A stretch of DNA of 8,052 nt, taken from Mucilaginibacter sp. (GTDB taxonomy: Bacteria; Bacteroidota; Bacteroidia; Sphingobacteriales; Sphingobacteriaceae). The translations under genes and the position numbers were made by a program. Below are positions 1 through 6,501 of this stretch, piece after piece. The stretch covers positions 1 through 8,052 of the forward strand of contig JACMRC010000453.1 in assembly GCA_014376655.1 (NCBI GenBank). The letters are read 5' to 3'. Within the stretch, counting starts at the first letter, position 1; every line of letters starts with the position of its first letter. A model generated the notes under the pieces. The model was not told the origin of the DNA. It searched no databases and was given only the letters and a program-made list of their open reading frames with translations.

Positions 1-1010
1 ATCTTTAACACCATTGGGTAAGTTGGCCAAGGCATGTGCTGCGTACGCTGCTCAGGCGGTTGAAACATCACCTCGAATTGTTTGATAGAGCTTGCTCCCT
101 GGCGGTTTGATGTACCAACGCAGTCAGAACCCGTGTCACCACCACCAATAACTACAACATCTTTACCTGTAGCTAAAATATCTTCGGCAGTAATTGGCGA
201 GCTGCCAACACGTTTGTTTTGTTGCTTTAAAAAGTCCATTGCAAAATGGATGCCTTTTAACTCACGGCCCGGTATATGCAAGTCGCGCGGAATGGTAGAA
301 CCACCGGTTAAAACCACCGCGTCATTATTACGCACTAATTCATCAGCAGCAATATCTTTACCTATTTCGGTATTGGTTTTAAAGATAACGCCATCTTTCT
401 CCATCACCTCCATACGGCGGTCGATGATCCATTTTTCCATTTTGAAATCAGGGATCCCATAACGTAACAAGCCACCGATCTTATCATCGCGCTCATATAG
501 TGTAACCTCATGGCCGGCTTTGCTTAATTGCGCCGCAGCAGCCATCCCCGCAGGGCCTGAACCAACAACAGCTATTTTTTTACCGGTTTTAACTAATGGC
601 GCTACCGGTTTTACCAGGTTTTTCTGGTAAGCAATCTCTATAATGTGTTTTTCTATCTCTTCGATAGCAACGGGTGGTTTGTTTATGCCTAATACACATG
701 CAGACTCGCATGGTGCAGGGCAAATACGGCCGGTAAACTCAGGGAAATTATTGGTTGATGCCAGGATCTGGTAAGCCTCTTCCCATTTCTTGTTATAGAC
801 GGCATCGTTAAATTCAGGAATGATGTTACCCAGCGGGCAACCCGAATGACAAAACGGAATACCGCAATCCATACAACGTGCCGATTGTTCATTTAACTCA
901 TCGTCAGCATATAAACTCTCAAATTCGTTGTAGTTTTTTACACGTTCTGCAGGCGATAATTTTTCAGGCATCTTCCTGTCGTATTCCTGAAATCCTGTTA
1001 CTTTTCCCAT
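1..1010 (-). CDS. gltD: Glutamate synthase small subunit GltD, 3' end outside window
   Basis: This is the NADPH-oxidising subunit of glutamate synthase, which passes electrons through FAD and iron-sulfur clusters to GltB in the cytoplasm. The ATG lies at 1008-1010 and 336 codons are in the window; the C-terminal part (about 150 residues, judging from family length) is cut off at the left edge. Visible in order: cysteines C46, C49, C54 and C58 in the N-terminal ferredoxin-like domain (RCMDCGIPFCHSGCPLGN), a second cysteine group C97, C101 and C105 (GRICPAPCESACVLGIN), the FAD-binding glycine motif GSGPAG at 150-155, and the NADPH-binding GGGDTG at 289-294. The frame is open throughout, with no sign of damage. 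It starts 7 nt after the gltB stop, so the two are almost certainly cotranscribed and translated in step. There is no strong Shine-Dalgarno sequence, as is usual in Bacteroidota. The cysteine pattern also occurs in related GltD-like oxidoreductases, but the gltB neighbour settles the identity. Confidence 0.96.
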   Translation of the reverse strand, partial: MGKVTGFQEYDRKMPEKLSPAERVKNYNEFESLYADDELNEQSARCMDCGIPFCHSGCPLGNIIPEFNDAVYNKKWEEAYQILASTNNFPEFTGRICPAPCESACVLGINKPPVAIEEIEKHIIEIAYQKNLVKPVAPLVKTGKKIAVVGSGPAGMAAAAQLSKAGHEVTLYERDDKIGGLLRYGIPDFKMEKWIIDRRMEVMEKDGVIFKTNTEIGKDIAADELVRNNDAVVLTGGSTIPRDLHIPGRELKGIHFAMDFLKQQNKRVGSSPITAEDILATGKDVVVIGGGDTGSDCVGTSNRQGASSIKQFEVMFQPPEQRTQHMPWPTYPMVLK

Positions 1011-1017
1011 CTCTGAA

Positions 1018-4000
1018 TTATTTGCTTACAGTTTGATATTCTAATTTCTCTATTACTTTTTTATACTCCTTAGGGAACACTTTCACAAAATCTGTAGAAG
1101 CTTTGTTCCAGTTTTTGATGATTGACTGCGCCAACTTACTACCGGTTAAGCTTATATGCTTACGCAATAAAGTAAGGATATGCTCCTCGTCTTTAACTGA
1201 TAGTGGATCAAGGTCAACCATTTCCATGTTGCAGTTTTCGGCAAAATCACCATCCGGATTATAAACCCAGGCAATACCACCACTCATACCCGCGGCAAAG
1301 TTGCGCCCTGTTTTACCAAGAATCAACGCGCGCCCGCCAGTCATATACTCGCAACCGTGGTCGCCAATACCTTCAACAACTGTCGTAGCACCCGAATTAC
1401 GTACCGCGAAACGTTCGCCTGCCATACCGCCTATAAAGGCTTCGCCGGCTGTTGCACCGTACAAGGCGACGTTACCTATGATAATATTTTCTTCGGCCTG
1501 GTAAGTGGCTTCGGGCGATGAGTAAACCGCCAGTTGCGCTCCCGATAGGCCTTTACCTACATAATCATTAGCTTCACCTTCCAACTCGAATGATACACCT
1601 TTGGTAGCAAAAGCGCCAAAGCTTTGGCCGGCAGAACCTTTAAATTTGTAATTGATAGTATTATCAGGCAATCCGGCCGAGCCGTATATTTTTGAAATTT
1701 CGTTTGATAATAAAGCGCCTATGGTACGGTCTGTATTCTTCACATCATACGTTCCAAAAACAGGCGTTTTATCTGCCAATGCAGGTTTTGCATCTTCCCA
1801 TAGTTTCCAGTCGATGATCTCGGCCATGCCATGATCTTGCGATTCGCTGTTATAAAGCGTAACATCTTTTGGATTATTTACTGGGTGCAATATGCCGGAA
1901 AGATCAACTTTCTTAGCTTTCCAGCTCTTTATATTATCTCTTACTTTCAAGAATTGTACACGGCCAACCATTTCATTAATAGTGCGGAATCCTAATTCGG
2001 CCATTATCTCGCGCAACTCTTCGGTCATGAATTTAAACAGGTTCACAACATGTTCAGGCTTGCCAGAGAATAGTTTTCTTAATTCAGGATCCTGGGTAGC
2101 AACACCAACTGGGCAGGTATTAAGGTGACACTTCCGCATCATGACACAACCACCGGCTACTAATGCCGCGGTAGCTACACCCCACTCCTCTGCACCCATT
2201 AAGGCTGCTATAGCTAAGTCGCGACCTGTTTTAAGCTGACCATCTGTTTGTAATACCACACGGCTGCGCAGTTTGTTACGTACCAGTGTCTGGTGTGCTT
2301 CGGCTAAGCCAAGTTCCCACGGTAAGCCGGCATGTTTTACCGAGCTTATTGGCGATGCACCTGTACCACCATCATATCCGGCGATCAAAATAACATCAGC
2401 ATGTGCTTTGGCAACACCTGCGGCTATAGTACCTACACCTGCTTTTGATACCAACTTAACATTGATACGCGCAGTACGGTTAGCATTTTTAAGGTCGAAT
2501 ATCAGCTGGGCTAAATCCTCTATAGAATAAATATCATGATGTGGTGGTGGTGATATTAAGCCTACGCCAGGTGTTGAGTGACGGGTCTTAGCGATCCAAT
2601 CATCAACCTTATGGCCCGGTAACTGACCACCCTCACCCGGTTTAGCACCTTGCGCCATTTTAATTTGTAACTCATCAGCATTGGTCAAATAGTTTGAAGT
2701 AACCCCAAAACGACCAGATGCTACTTGCTTGATAGACGAACGCATAGAATCGCCGTTAGGTAATGGCACATAACGCATTTCGTCCTCGCCACCCTCGCCG
2801 GTATTGCTACGGCCACCAATACGGTTCATGGCAATTGCCATGGTGCTGTGTGCCTCGTGCGATATAGAGCCGAAAGACATAGCACCTGTAGCAAAACGCT
2901 TCATGATGTTTTCAGCCGGTTCAACTTCATCTATAGAGATAGCTTCGCGATGATGTGCAAAGTCCAGCAATCCACGGATGGTGTAATGTTTCTCGCTTTG
3001 CTCATTAATAGCCTTAGCGTAGTTTTTATACGTGTTATAATCGTTGCTACGGGTAGCGTGTTGTAATAAGTGTATGGTAGTAGGATTAAACAAGTGTTCT
3101 TCGCCACGGCGTTTCCACTGGTAAATACCACCTTCTGGCAATAAACGGTTGTCGCTTTTGGCGCCAAAACCTATCCGATGTTTGCAAAGTGATTCGCGTG
3201 CTATCTCGTCTAAACCTAATCCGCCGATACGTGTTACCGCACCGCAGAAATATTTATTAACTACGTCTTTATTCAATCCTAAGATCTCGAATACCTGTGA
3301 GCCATGGTATGACTGCAAGGTAGAGATACCCATTTTAGAGAAGATCTTTAACAGACCGTCGTTAATGGATTTTACATAGTTCTTTAAAAGGTATTTAGTA
3401 TCCAAGCTGGTTTCTAAAGCACCACTTTCTTTTAAATTCTCGATAGTAGCTTGTGCCAGGTATGGGTTAATGGCAGTTGCGCCAAATGCTAATAAACAAG
3501 CAAAATGGTGTACTTCCCAAACGTCTCCGGTTTCAACTACGATACCTACAGCGCCACGTAAGCCTTTTTTAATAAGGTGGTGATGCACGGCAGATACCGC
3601 TAATAATGATGGTATAGGCGCATGCTCAGAGTCAACCGCGCGGTCAGACAGTATTAATACCTCAAAACCATCGGCAACAGCATCCTCGGCATAGCGGCAA
3701 ACGCGCTCAATACCTTTTTGTAATGAACCCGGGTTACCATCAGCATTAAAATAAGTTTGCAGCGTTTTAGCATGGAACATGCCGGTATCAATACTACGCA
3801 GTTTTTCTAACTGGTGGTTTTTTAAGATCGGGTGTTTAAGCGTTACGCAATGGCAATGCATTTTATCCTCGTCTAATAAATTACCGTTGTTACCTATAAA
3901 GGTAGCCAGGCTCATTACCAAACGCTCGCGGATAGGGTCGATAGGCGGGTTAGTTACCTGCGCGAAAAACTGCTTAAAGTAACTTGATAAATGTTGTGGT

Positions 4001-5541
4001 TTATCAGATAAGATAGCCAAAGGCACATCAGTACCCATTGATCCTATCGGCTCTTTACCATCAAGCGCCATTGGCTTAATAATGGTATCAATATCCTCGC
4101 GGCTGTAGCCAAATACTTGCTGGTAACGGAAAACCGAATCGGCACTAAGATTAGCAAATGCTAAACGCGGCTCAGTCAAATCTTCCAGTTTAATTTTATA
4201 ATTCTCTAACCAACGGCCATAAGGCTGGCGCGAAGCTATTTGTTGTTTAACTTCTTCGTCGGTGATGATAACACCTTGCTCGGTATCAATCAACAACATT
4301 TTACCCGGCTGTAAACGGCCCTTACGTAAAACTGTTTTCTCGTCTATTTTTATAACACCTGTTTCAGAAGCTGCGATAACACGGCCATCGTTAGTAATGG
4401 TATAACGTAATGGACGTAAGCCGTTACGGTCAAGCACCGCTCCTACCAGTTTACCATCGGTAAAGCTAATTGCTGCCGGGCCATCCCATGGCTCCATTAA
4501 GGTAGCGTGAAACTCGTAGAATGCCTTTTTAATCGGGTCCATTTGTTCGTTACCATCCCATGCTTCAGGTATCAGCATCATCATTACGTGTGGTAATGAG
4601 CGGCCGGTATGTTGTAATATCTCAATGATGTTATCTAAACAGGCAGAATCCGACTGGTTGTTATCAATCACCGGCAACAGCATTTCCATCTCTTCATTTG
4701 TGAAGTAAGCAGATGCATAAGACTTCAAGCCTGAGTAGAACCAGTTTAAGTTACCTGTTAAAGTGTTGATCTCGCCGTTATGCGCTATCATACGGAACGG
4801 CTGGGCCAGTTTCCATGACGGGAACGTATTGGTTGAGAAACGCGAGTGAACAACTGCCAAAGCCGATGCCATACGCGGATCAGTCAGATCAGCATAATAT
4901 TGGCGCAATTGGTAAGTAGTTAACTGGCCTTTATATATAATGGTTTTGCAGGATAACGATGGGAAATAAAAATCGCCCCTTGCACCCGGTATAGTCTCGG
5001 TAACTGTTTTGTTAATGTATCTTCTTAATACGTATAGCTTACGTTCAAAATCTTCGGTATTGGTAATATGGTGCGGCCTTGAGATAAATACCTGCTCAAT
5101 ATCAGGCTCAGCGCTGCGTGCTGTTTCGCCAATTACTGATGAGTTTACCGTTAATTTACGGTAGCCTAATTTCTGTAAGCCTAATTTATCAATTGCATTA
5201 TCAATTACCGTACGGCAGGCTTTTTTAAGTGCCGATTCTTTAGGTAGGAATATCATACCCACACCATACTCGCCCGGTTCAGGCAGGCTGATTTCCAGGT
5301 AAGAACATTCTTCCATGAAAAATTCATGGGGTAGTTGTATCAGTATACCCGCGCCATCGCCCGAGTCGGGATCGCAGCCGCAGGCACCACGGTGCTCCAT
5401 GTTTTCTAACATGGTAAGCGCGTTATCAATTATCTGGTTGTCTTTATGACCATTAATATTGGTGATAAATCCTGTTCCGCAAGAGTCGTGTTCAAATTCT
5501 GGCCTGTAAAGACCCTGTCGTGTGCTATCGTTCTGATCCAT
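1018..5541 (-). CDS. gltB: Glutamate synthase large subunit GltB
   Basis: The large subunit hydrolyses glutamine and uses the ammonia to convert 2-oxoglutarate to glutamate, with electrons from GltD. With the ATG at 5539-5541 the product is 1507 residues. The N-terminal class II amidotransferase domain has its catalytic cysteine at C21 (HDSCGTGF), so the first 20 residues are a propeptide to be removed; SRFSTNTFPSW and HNGEINT (254-260) belong to the same domain. The central linker domain spans roughly 440-740. The FMN/2-oxoglutarate domain follows at about 800-1190, with GAMSFGSIS near 886-894 and the 3Fe-4S cysteines C1132, C1138 and C1143 (CVMMRKCHLNTC). The C-terminal beta-helix GXGXG domain is at about 1230-1440. 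Length after processing (about 1487) fits the family. An in-frame GTG at 5575-5577 would add 12 residues that resemble untranslated leader; neither start has a clear Shine-Dalgarno sequence, and I chose the ATG. The gene is intact, leads the gltBD operon and is divergent from gmhB. Confidence 0.97.
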   Translation of the reverse strand: MDQNDSTRQGLYRPEFEHDSCGTGFITNINGHKDNQIIDNALTMLENMEHRGACGCDPDSGDGAGILIQLPHEFFMEECSYLEISLPEPGEYGVGMIFLPKESALKKACRTVIDNAIDKLGLQKLGYRKLTVNSSVIGETARSAEPDIEQVFISRPHHITNTEDFERKLYVLRRYINKTVTETIPGARGDFYFPSLSCKTIIYKGQLTTYQLRQYYADLTDPRMASALAVVHSRFSTNTFPSWKLAQPFRMIAHNGEINTLTGNLNWFYSGLKSYASAYFTNEEMEMLLPVIDNNQSDSACLDNIIEILQHTGRSLPHVMMMLIPEAWDGNEQMDPIKKAFYEFHATLMEPWDGPAAISFTDGKLVGAVLDRNGLRPLRYTITNDGRVIAASETGVIKIDEKTVLRKGRLQPGKMLLIDTEQGVIITDEEVKQQIASRQPYGRWLENYKIKLEDLTEPRLAFANLSADSVFRYQQVFGYSREDIDTIIKPMALDGKEPIGSMGTDVPLAILSDKPQHLSSYFKQFFAQVTNPPIDPIRERLVMSLATFIGNNGNLLDEDKMHCHCVTLKHPILKNHQLEKLRSIDTGMFHAKTLQTYFNADGNPGSLQKGIERVCRYAEDAVADGFEVLILSDRAVDSEHAPIPSLLAVSAVHHHLIKKGLRGAVGIVVETGDVWEVHHFACLLAFGATAINPYLAQATIENLKESGALETSLDTKYLLKNYVKSINDGLLKIFSKMGISTLQSYHGSQVFEILGLNKDVVNKYFCGAVTRIGGLGLDEIARESLCKHRIGFGAKSDNRLLPEGGIYQWKRRGEEHLFNPTTIHLLQHATRSNDYNTYKNYAKAINEQSEKHYTIRGLLDFAHHREAISIDEVEPAENIMKRFATGAMSFGSISHEAHSTMAIAMNRIGGRSNTGEGGEDEMRYVPLPNGDSMRSSIKQVASGRFGVTSNYLTNADELQIKMAQGAKPGEGGQLPGHKVDDWIAKTRHSTPGVGLISPPPHHDIYSIEDLAQLIFDLKNANRTARINVKLVSKAGVGTIAAGVAKAHADVILIAGYDGGTGASPISSVKHAGLPWELGLAEAHQTLVRNKLRSRVVLQTDGQLKTGRDLAIAALMGAEEWGVATAALVAGGCVMMRKCHLNTCPVGVATQDPELRKLFSGKPEHVVNLFKFMTEELREIMAELGFRTINEMVGRVQFLKVRDNIKSWKAKKVDLSGILHPVNNPKDVTLYNSESQDHGMAEIIDWKLWEDAKPALADKTPVFGTYDVKNTDRTIGALLSNEISKIYGSAGLPDNTINYKFKGSAGQSFGAFATKGVSFELEGEANDYVGKGLSGAQLAVYSSPEATYQAEENIIIGNVALYGATAGEAFIGGMAGERFAVRNSGATTVVEGIGDHGCEYMTGGRALILGKTGRNFAAGMSGGIAWVYNPDGDFAENCNMEMVDLDPLSVKDEEHILTLLRKHISLTGSKLAQSIIKNWNKASTDFVKVFPKEYKKVIEKLEYQTVSK

Positions 5542-5590
5542 CGCTATACAAACGGGTTTATAAGTGTTCGTAACCACGAAAATACAGAAT

Positions 5591-5605
5591 GCAAAACGTT
5601 TTTGC
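5591..5605. repeat. Short inverted repeat near gltB start
   Basis: The arms GCAAAA and TTTTGC pair perfectly around a 3-nt centre (CGT). The site ends 50 bp upstream of the gltB ATG, where an operator overlapping the gltB promoter could sit. The same hexamers recur in a palindrome just before gmhB. The arms are short and the region is AT-rich, so chance is a fair alternative. Confidence 0.3.
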
Positions 5606-5678
5606 GATATAAATATTAATTTTTGGTATTCTCTTAATAATTGGCAGATAATTAGTATATTAATTTAGAATTTAATAA

Positions 5679-5702
5679 AATTTAAACAAATTTGATTAAA
5701 TT
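5679..5702. repeat. 24-bp near-perfect palindrome, candidate operator
   Basis: The left half AATTTAAACAAA and right half TTTGATTAAATT are reverse complements except for one pair (5686 with 5695), so 11 of 12 pairs match around a CAAATTTG core. It lies about 138 bp upstream of the gltB ATG and about 230 bp upstream of gmhB. Symmetry of this length is typical of a site for a dimeric regulator. The AT-rich background raises the odds of a chance palindrome, and no regulator gene is present in the window to pair it with. Confidence 0.4.
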
Positions 5703-5844
5703 ATCGCAAATTATATGACTTACATTATATGTATTACCAATAAGTATATCTACTGATATAATAGACGAAATTGGATTTTCTTTAAATTTTTTTAGCAAAA
5801 TGTAATTGCGGATAAAGTTTTTAAACCTTATTGAATTTCTTTTG

Positions 5845-5863
5845 GCTCCTTCCCGCGCTCCTT
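5845..5863. repeat. GCTCCTT direct repeat in a GC-rich island
   Basis: GCTCCTT occurs at 5845-5851 and again at 5857-5863, 12 bp apart start to start, close to one helical turn. The surrounding bases are unusually GC-rich for this spacer. The pair ends 44 bp before the gmhB -7 element, a position where activators commonly bind. On the minus strand the repeat reads AAGGAGC, but no start codon follows at a usable distance, so it is not a ribosome binding site. Confidence 0.3.
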
Positions 5864-5907
5864 ATGTGTTAATTAAAACGATGCCAAATCATTAAAAATG
5901 GATTTAG

Positions 5908-5915
5908 TATTTTTG
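5908..5915 (+). promoter_or_regulatory. Bacteroidota -7 promoter element for gmhB
   Basis: TATTTTTG matches the Bacteroidota housekeeping -7 consensus TAnnTTTG exactly. It lies 16 bp before the gmhB ATG, so transcription would start around 5920 and leave a leader of only about 10 nt. No TTTG-like -33 element is seen 17-21 bp upstream, so either the promoter is weak and activator-dependent or the match is fortuitous. The element sits partly inside the perfect 12-bp palindrome TTTTTGCAAAAA (5910-5921), which could act as an operator blocking polymerase. Confidence 0.45.
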
Positions 5916-5931
5916 CAAAAATTTTTAATTA

Positions 5932-6423
5932 ATGTCTGCAAAAAATAAAGCTGTTTTTTTAGATCGCGATGGTGTATTAAACCACGAACAAGGCGATTAT
6001 ATCCGCCGGGTAGAAGATTTTATTATTCTTGATAATTACGATGCGTTGAAAACGCTACAGGATAAAGGTTACTTACTAATTGTTGCAACAAACCAGGGCG
6101 GCCTGGCTAAAGGATGGTATACCGAAGAAGAGCTTGCTAAAATGCATACTAAATTGCGCGAAGCTTACCACGAGCGCGGCGTTGAATTTACCGATATGTT
6201 TTATTGCCCGCACCACCCCAACTTTACCGGCGACTGCGATTGCCGTAAACCAAAACCGGGCTTATTACTGCAAGGCATCGAAAAATACAATATCGATCCA
6301 TCAAAATCATATTTTATTGGCGACAGGGAACGCGATGTAGAAGCCGGTACTGCCGCAGGTGTTAAAGGGATATTAATTGACAGCGACCAGCCTATTAGTA
6401 CGGTGTTAGATTTGATAGATTAA
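5932..6423 (+). CDS. gmhB: D-glycero-D-manno-heptose 1,7-bisphosphate 7-phosphatase (GmhB-type HAD)
   Basis: This 163-residue cytoplasmic HAD-superfamily phosphatase is expected to remove the 7-phosphate from heptose 1,7-bisphosphate in ADP-heptose synthesis. All four HAD motifs are present: DRDGV with nucleophile D11 and acid/base D13, T53 in VATNQGG, the lysine in CRKPKPG (105-110), and GDRERD with D131 and D135. A zinc-binding set C92, H94, C102 and C104 (CPHHP...CDC) matches GmhB, with a shorter loop between H94 and C102 than in the E. coli enzyme as I recall it. Histidinol-phosphate phosphatase (the HisB N-terminal domain) shares this layout, but CPHHP together with RKPKPG favours GmhB. 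Anomer preference (alpha or beta) cannot be read from the sequence. The ATG follows an A/T-rich leader without a Shine-Dalgarno sequence, and the N-terminus MSAKNKAVFLDRDG is the usual length. No other heptose genes are in the window. The gene may be cotranscribed with the membrane protein 78 bp downstream. Confidence 0.85.
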   Translation: MSAKNKAVFLDRDGVLNHEQGDYIRRVEDFIILDNYDALKTLQDKGYLLIVATNQGGLAKGWYTEEELAKMHTKLREAYHERGVEFTDMFYCPHHPNFTGDCDCRKPKPGLLLQGIEKYNIDPSKSYFIGDRERDVEAGTAAGVKGILIDSDQPISTVLDLID

Positions 6424-6501
6424 TTGTTAGAAGGTTGCAAAGTTGGAATCTTACCTGTAGTTTTTTAACTTTTCAACCTTGCAACGTTACAACTTTACGA
6501 C
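6423..6501 (+). repeat. Inverted array of degenerate 8-bp units (NYAACNTT)
   Basis: The spacer between gmhB and the next gene is almost entirely 8-bp units. Four read forward without gaps: TTAACTTT, TCAACCTT, GCAACGTT and ACAACTTT (6465-6496), followed by ACGAC directly before the ATG. Upstream, AAGGTTGC and AAAGTTGG (6431-6446) are the same unit reversed, and ATTGTTAG (6423-6430) is a weaker reversed copy overlapping the gmhB stop. An 18-nt unrelated spacer (6447-6464) separates the two halves. The units carry no open frame, and the period is 8 rather than a codon multiple. I recall similar CAACNTT-rich spacers in Bacteroidota genomes but cannot verify that here. Confidence 0.75.
6431..6480 (+). 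promoter_or_regulatory. Potential RNA hairpin in the gmhB-membrane gene spacer
   Basis: The arms AAGGTTGCAAAGTT (6431-6444) and AACTTTTCAACCTT (6467-6480) pair at 13 of 14 positions around a 22-nt loop; two G-U pairs would extend the stem inward. The stem starts 7 nt after the gmhB stop and ends 21 nt before the next start codon. It could protect the gmhB mRNA end, act as an attenuator or influence translation of the membrane gene. No U-run follows the stem (six T's lie in the loop), so a standard intrinsic terminator is unlikely. Confidence 0.5.

Larger units (their letters stand above)
5542..5931. promoter_or_regulatory. Divergent intergenic control region gltB / gmhB
   Basis: This 390-bp gene-free stretch is strikingly AT-rich compared with the flanking genes and has frequent stops in all frames. 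It must contain the promoters for the leftward gltBD operon and the rightward gmhB gene. It holds a 24-bp near-palindrome (5679-5702), a GCAAAA/TTTTGC inverted repeat (5591-5605), a direct repeat GCTCCTT (5845-5851 and 5857-5863) and a -7 element at 5908-5915. I could not identify a convincing Bacteroidota promoter for gltB. The best match, TATTTTCG on the minus strand at 5577-5584, has one mismatch and no -33 element at the right distance. A leftward regulator or small RNA cannot be excluded, but nothing in the sequence demands one. Confidence 0.7.

Noticed and set aside
82..462. Plus-strand open frame of 126 codons
   Set aside because: It lies antisense to gltD, whose frame carries the FAD and NADPH motifs; the translation has no recognisable family features.
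689..892. Minus-strand open frame of 67 codons
   Set aside because: It is an out-of-frame shadow inside gltD, over the cysteine-cluster region read correctly in the gltD frame.
1203..3982. Several plus-strand and one minus-strand open frames of 60-85 codons
   Set aside because: All lie within gltB, antisense or out of frame, with low-complexity translations and no motifs.
5843..5865. AAGGAG-like Shine-Dalgarno sequences on the minus strand, suggesting a small leftward gene
   Set aside because: No ATG, GTG or TTG follows at a suitable distance and stops are frequent.
6080..6340. Plus-strand open frame of 86 codons inside gmhB
   Set aside because: It is out of frame with gmhB, which has all four HAD motifs and the zinc ligands in its own frame.
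6431..6480. Intrinsic terminator after gmhB
   Set aside because: The stem is AT-rich and is not followed by a T-run; the six T's lie in the loop, so termination is not supported.
6423..6501. CRISPR-like array
   Set aside because: Units are 8 bp, degenerate, without spacers and in two orientations, which does not fit CRISPR.
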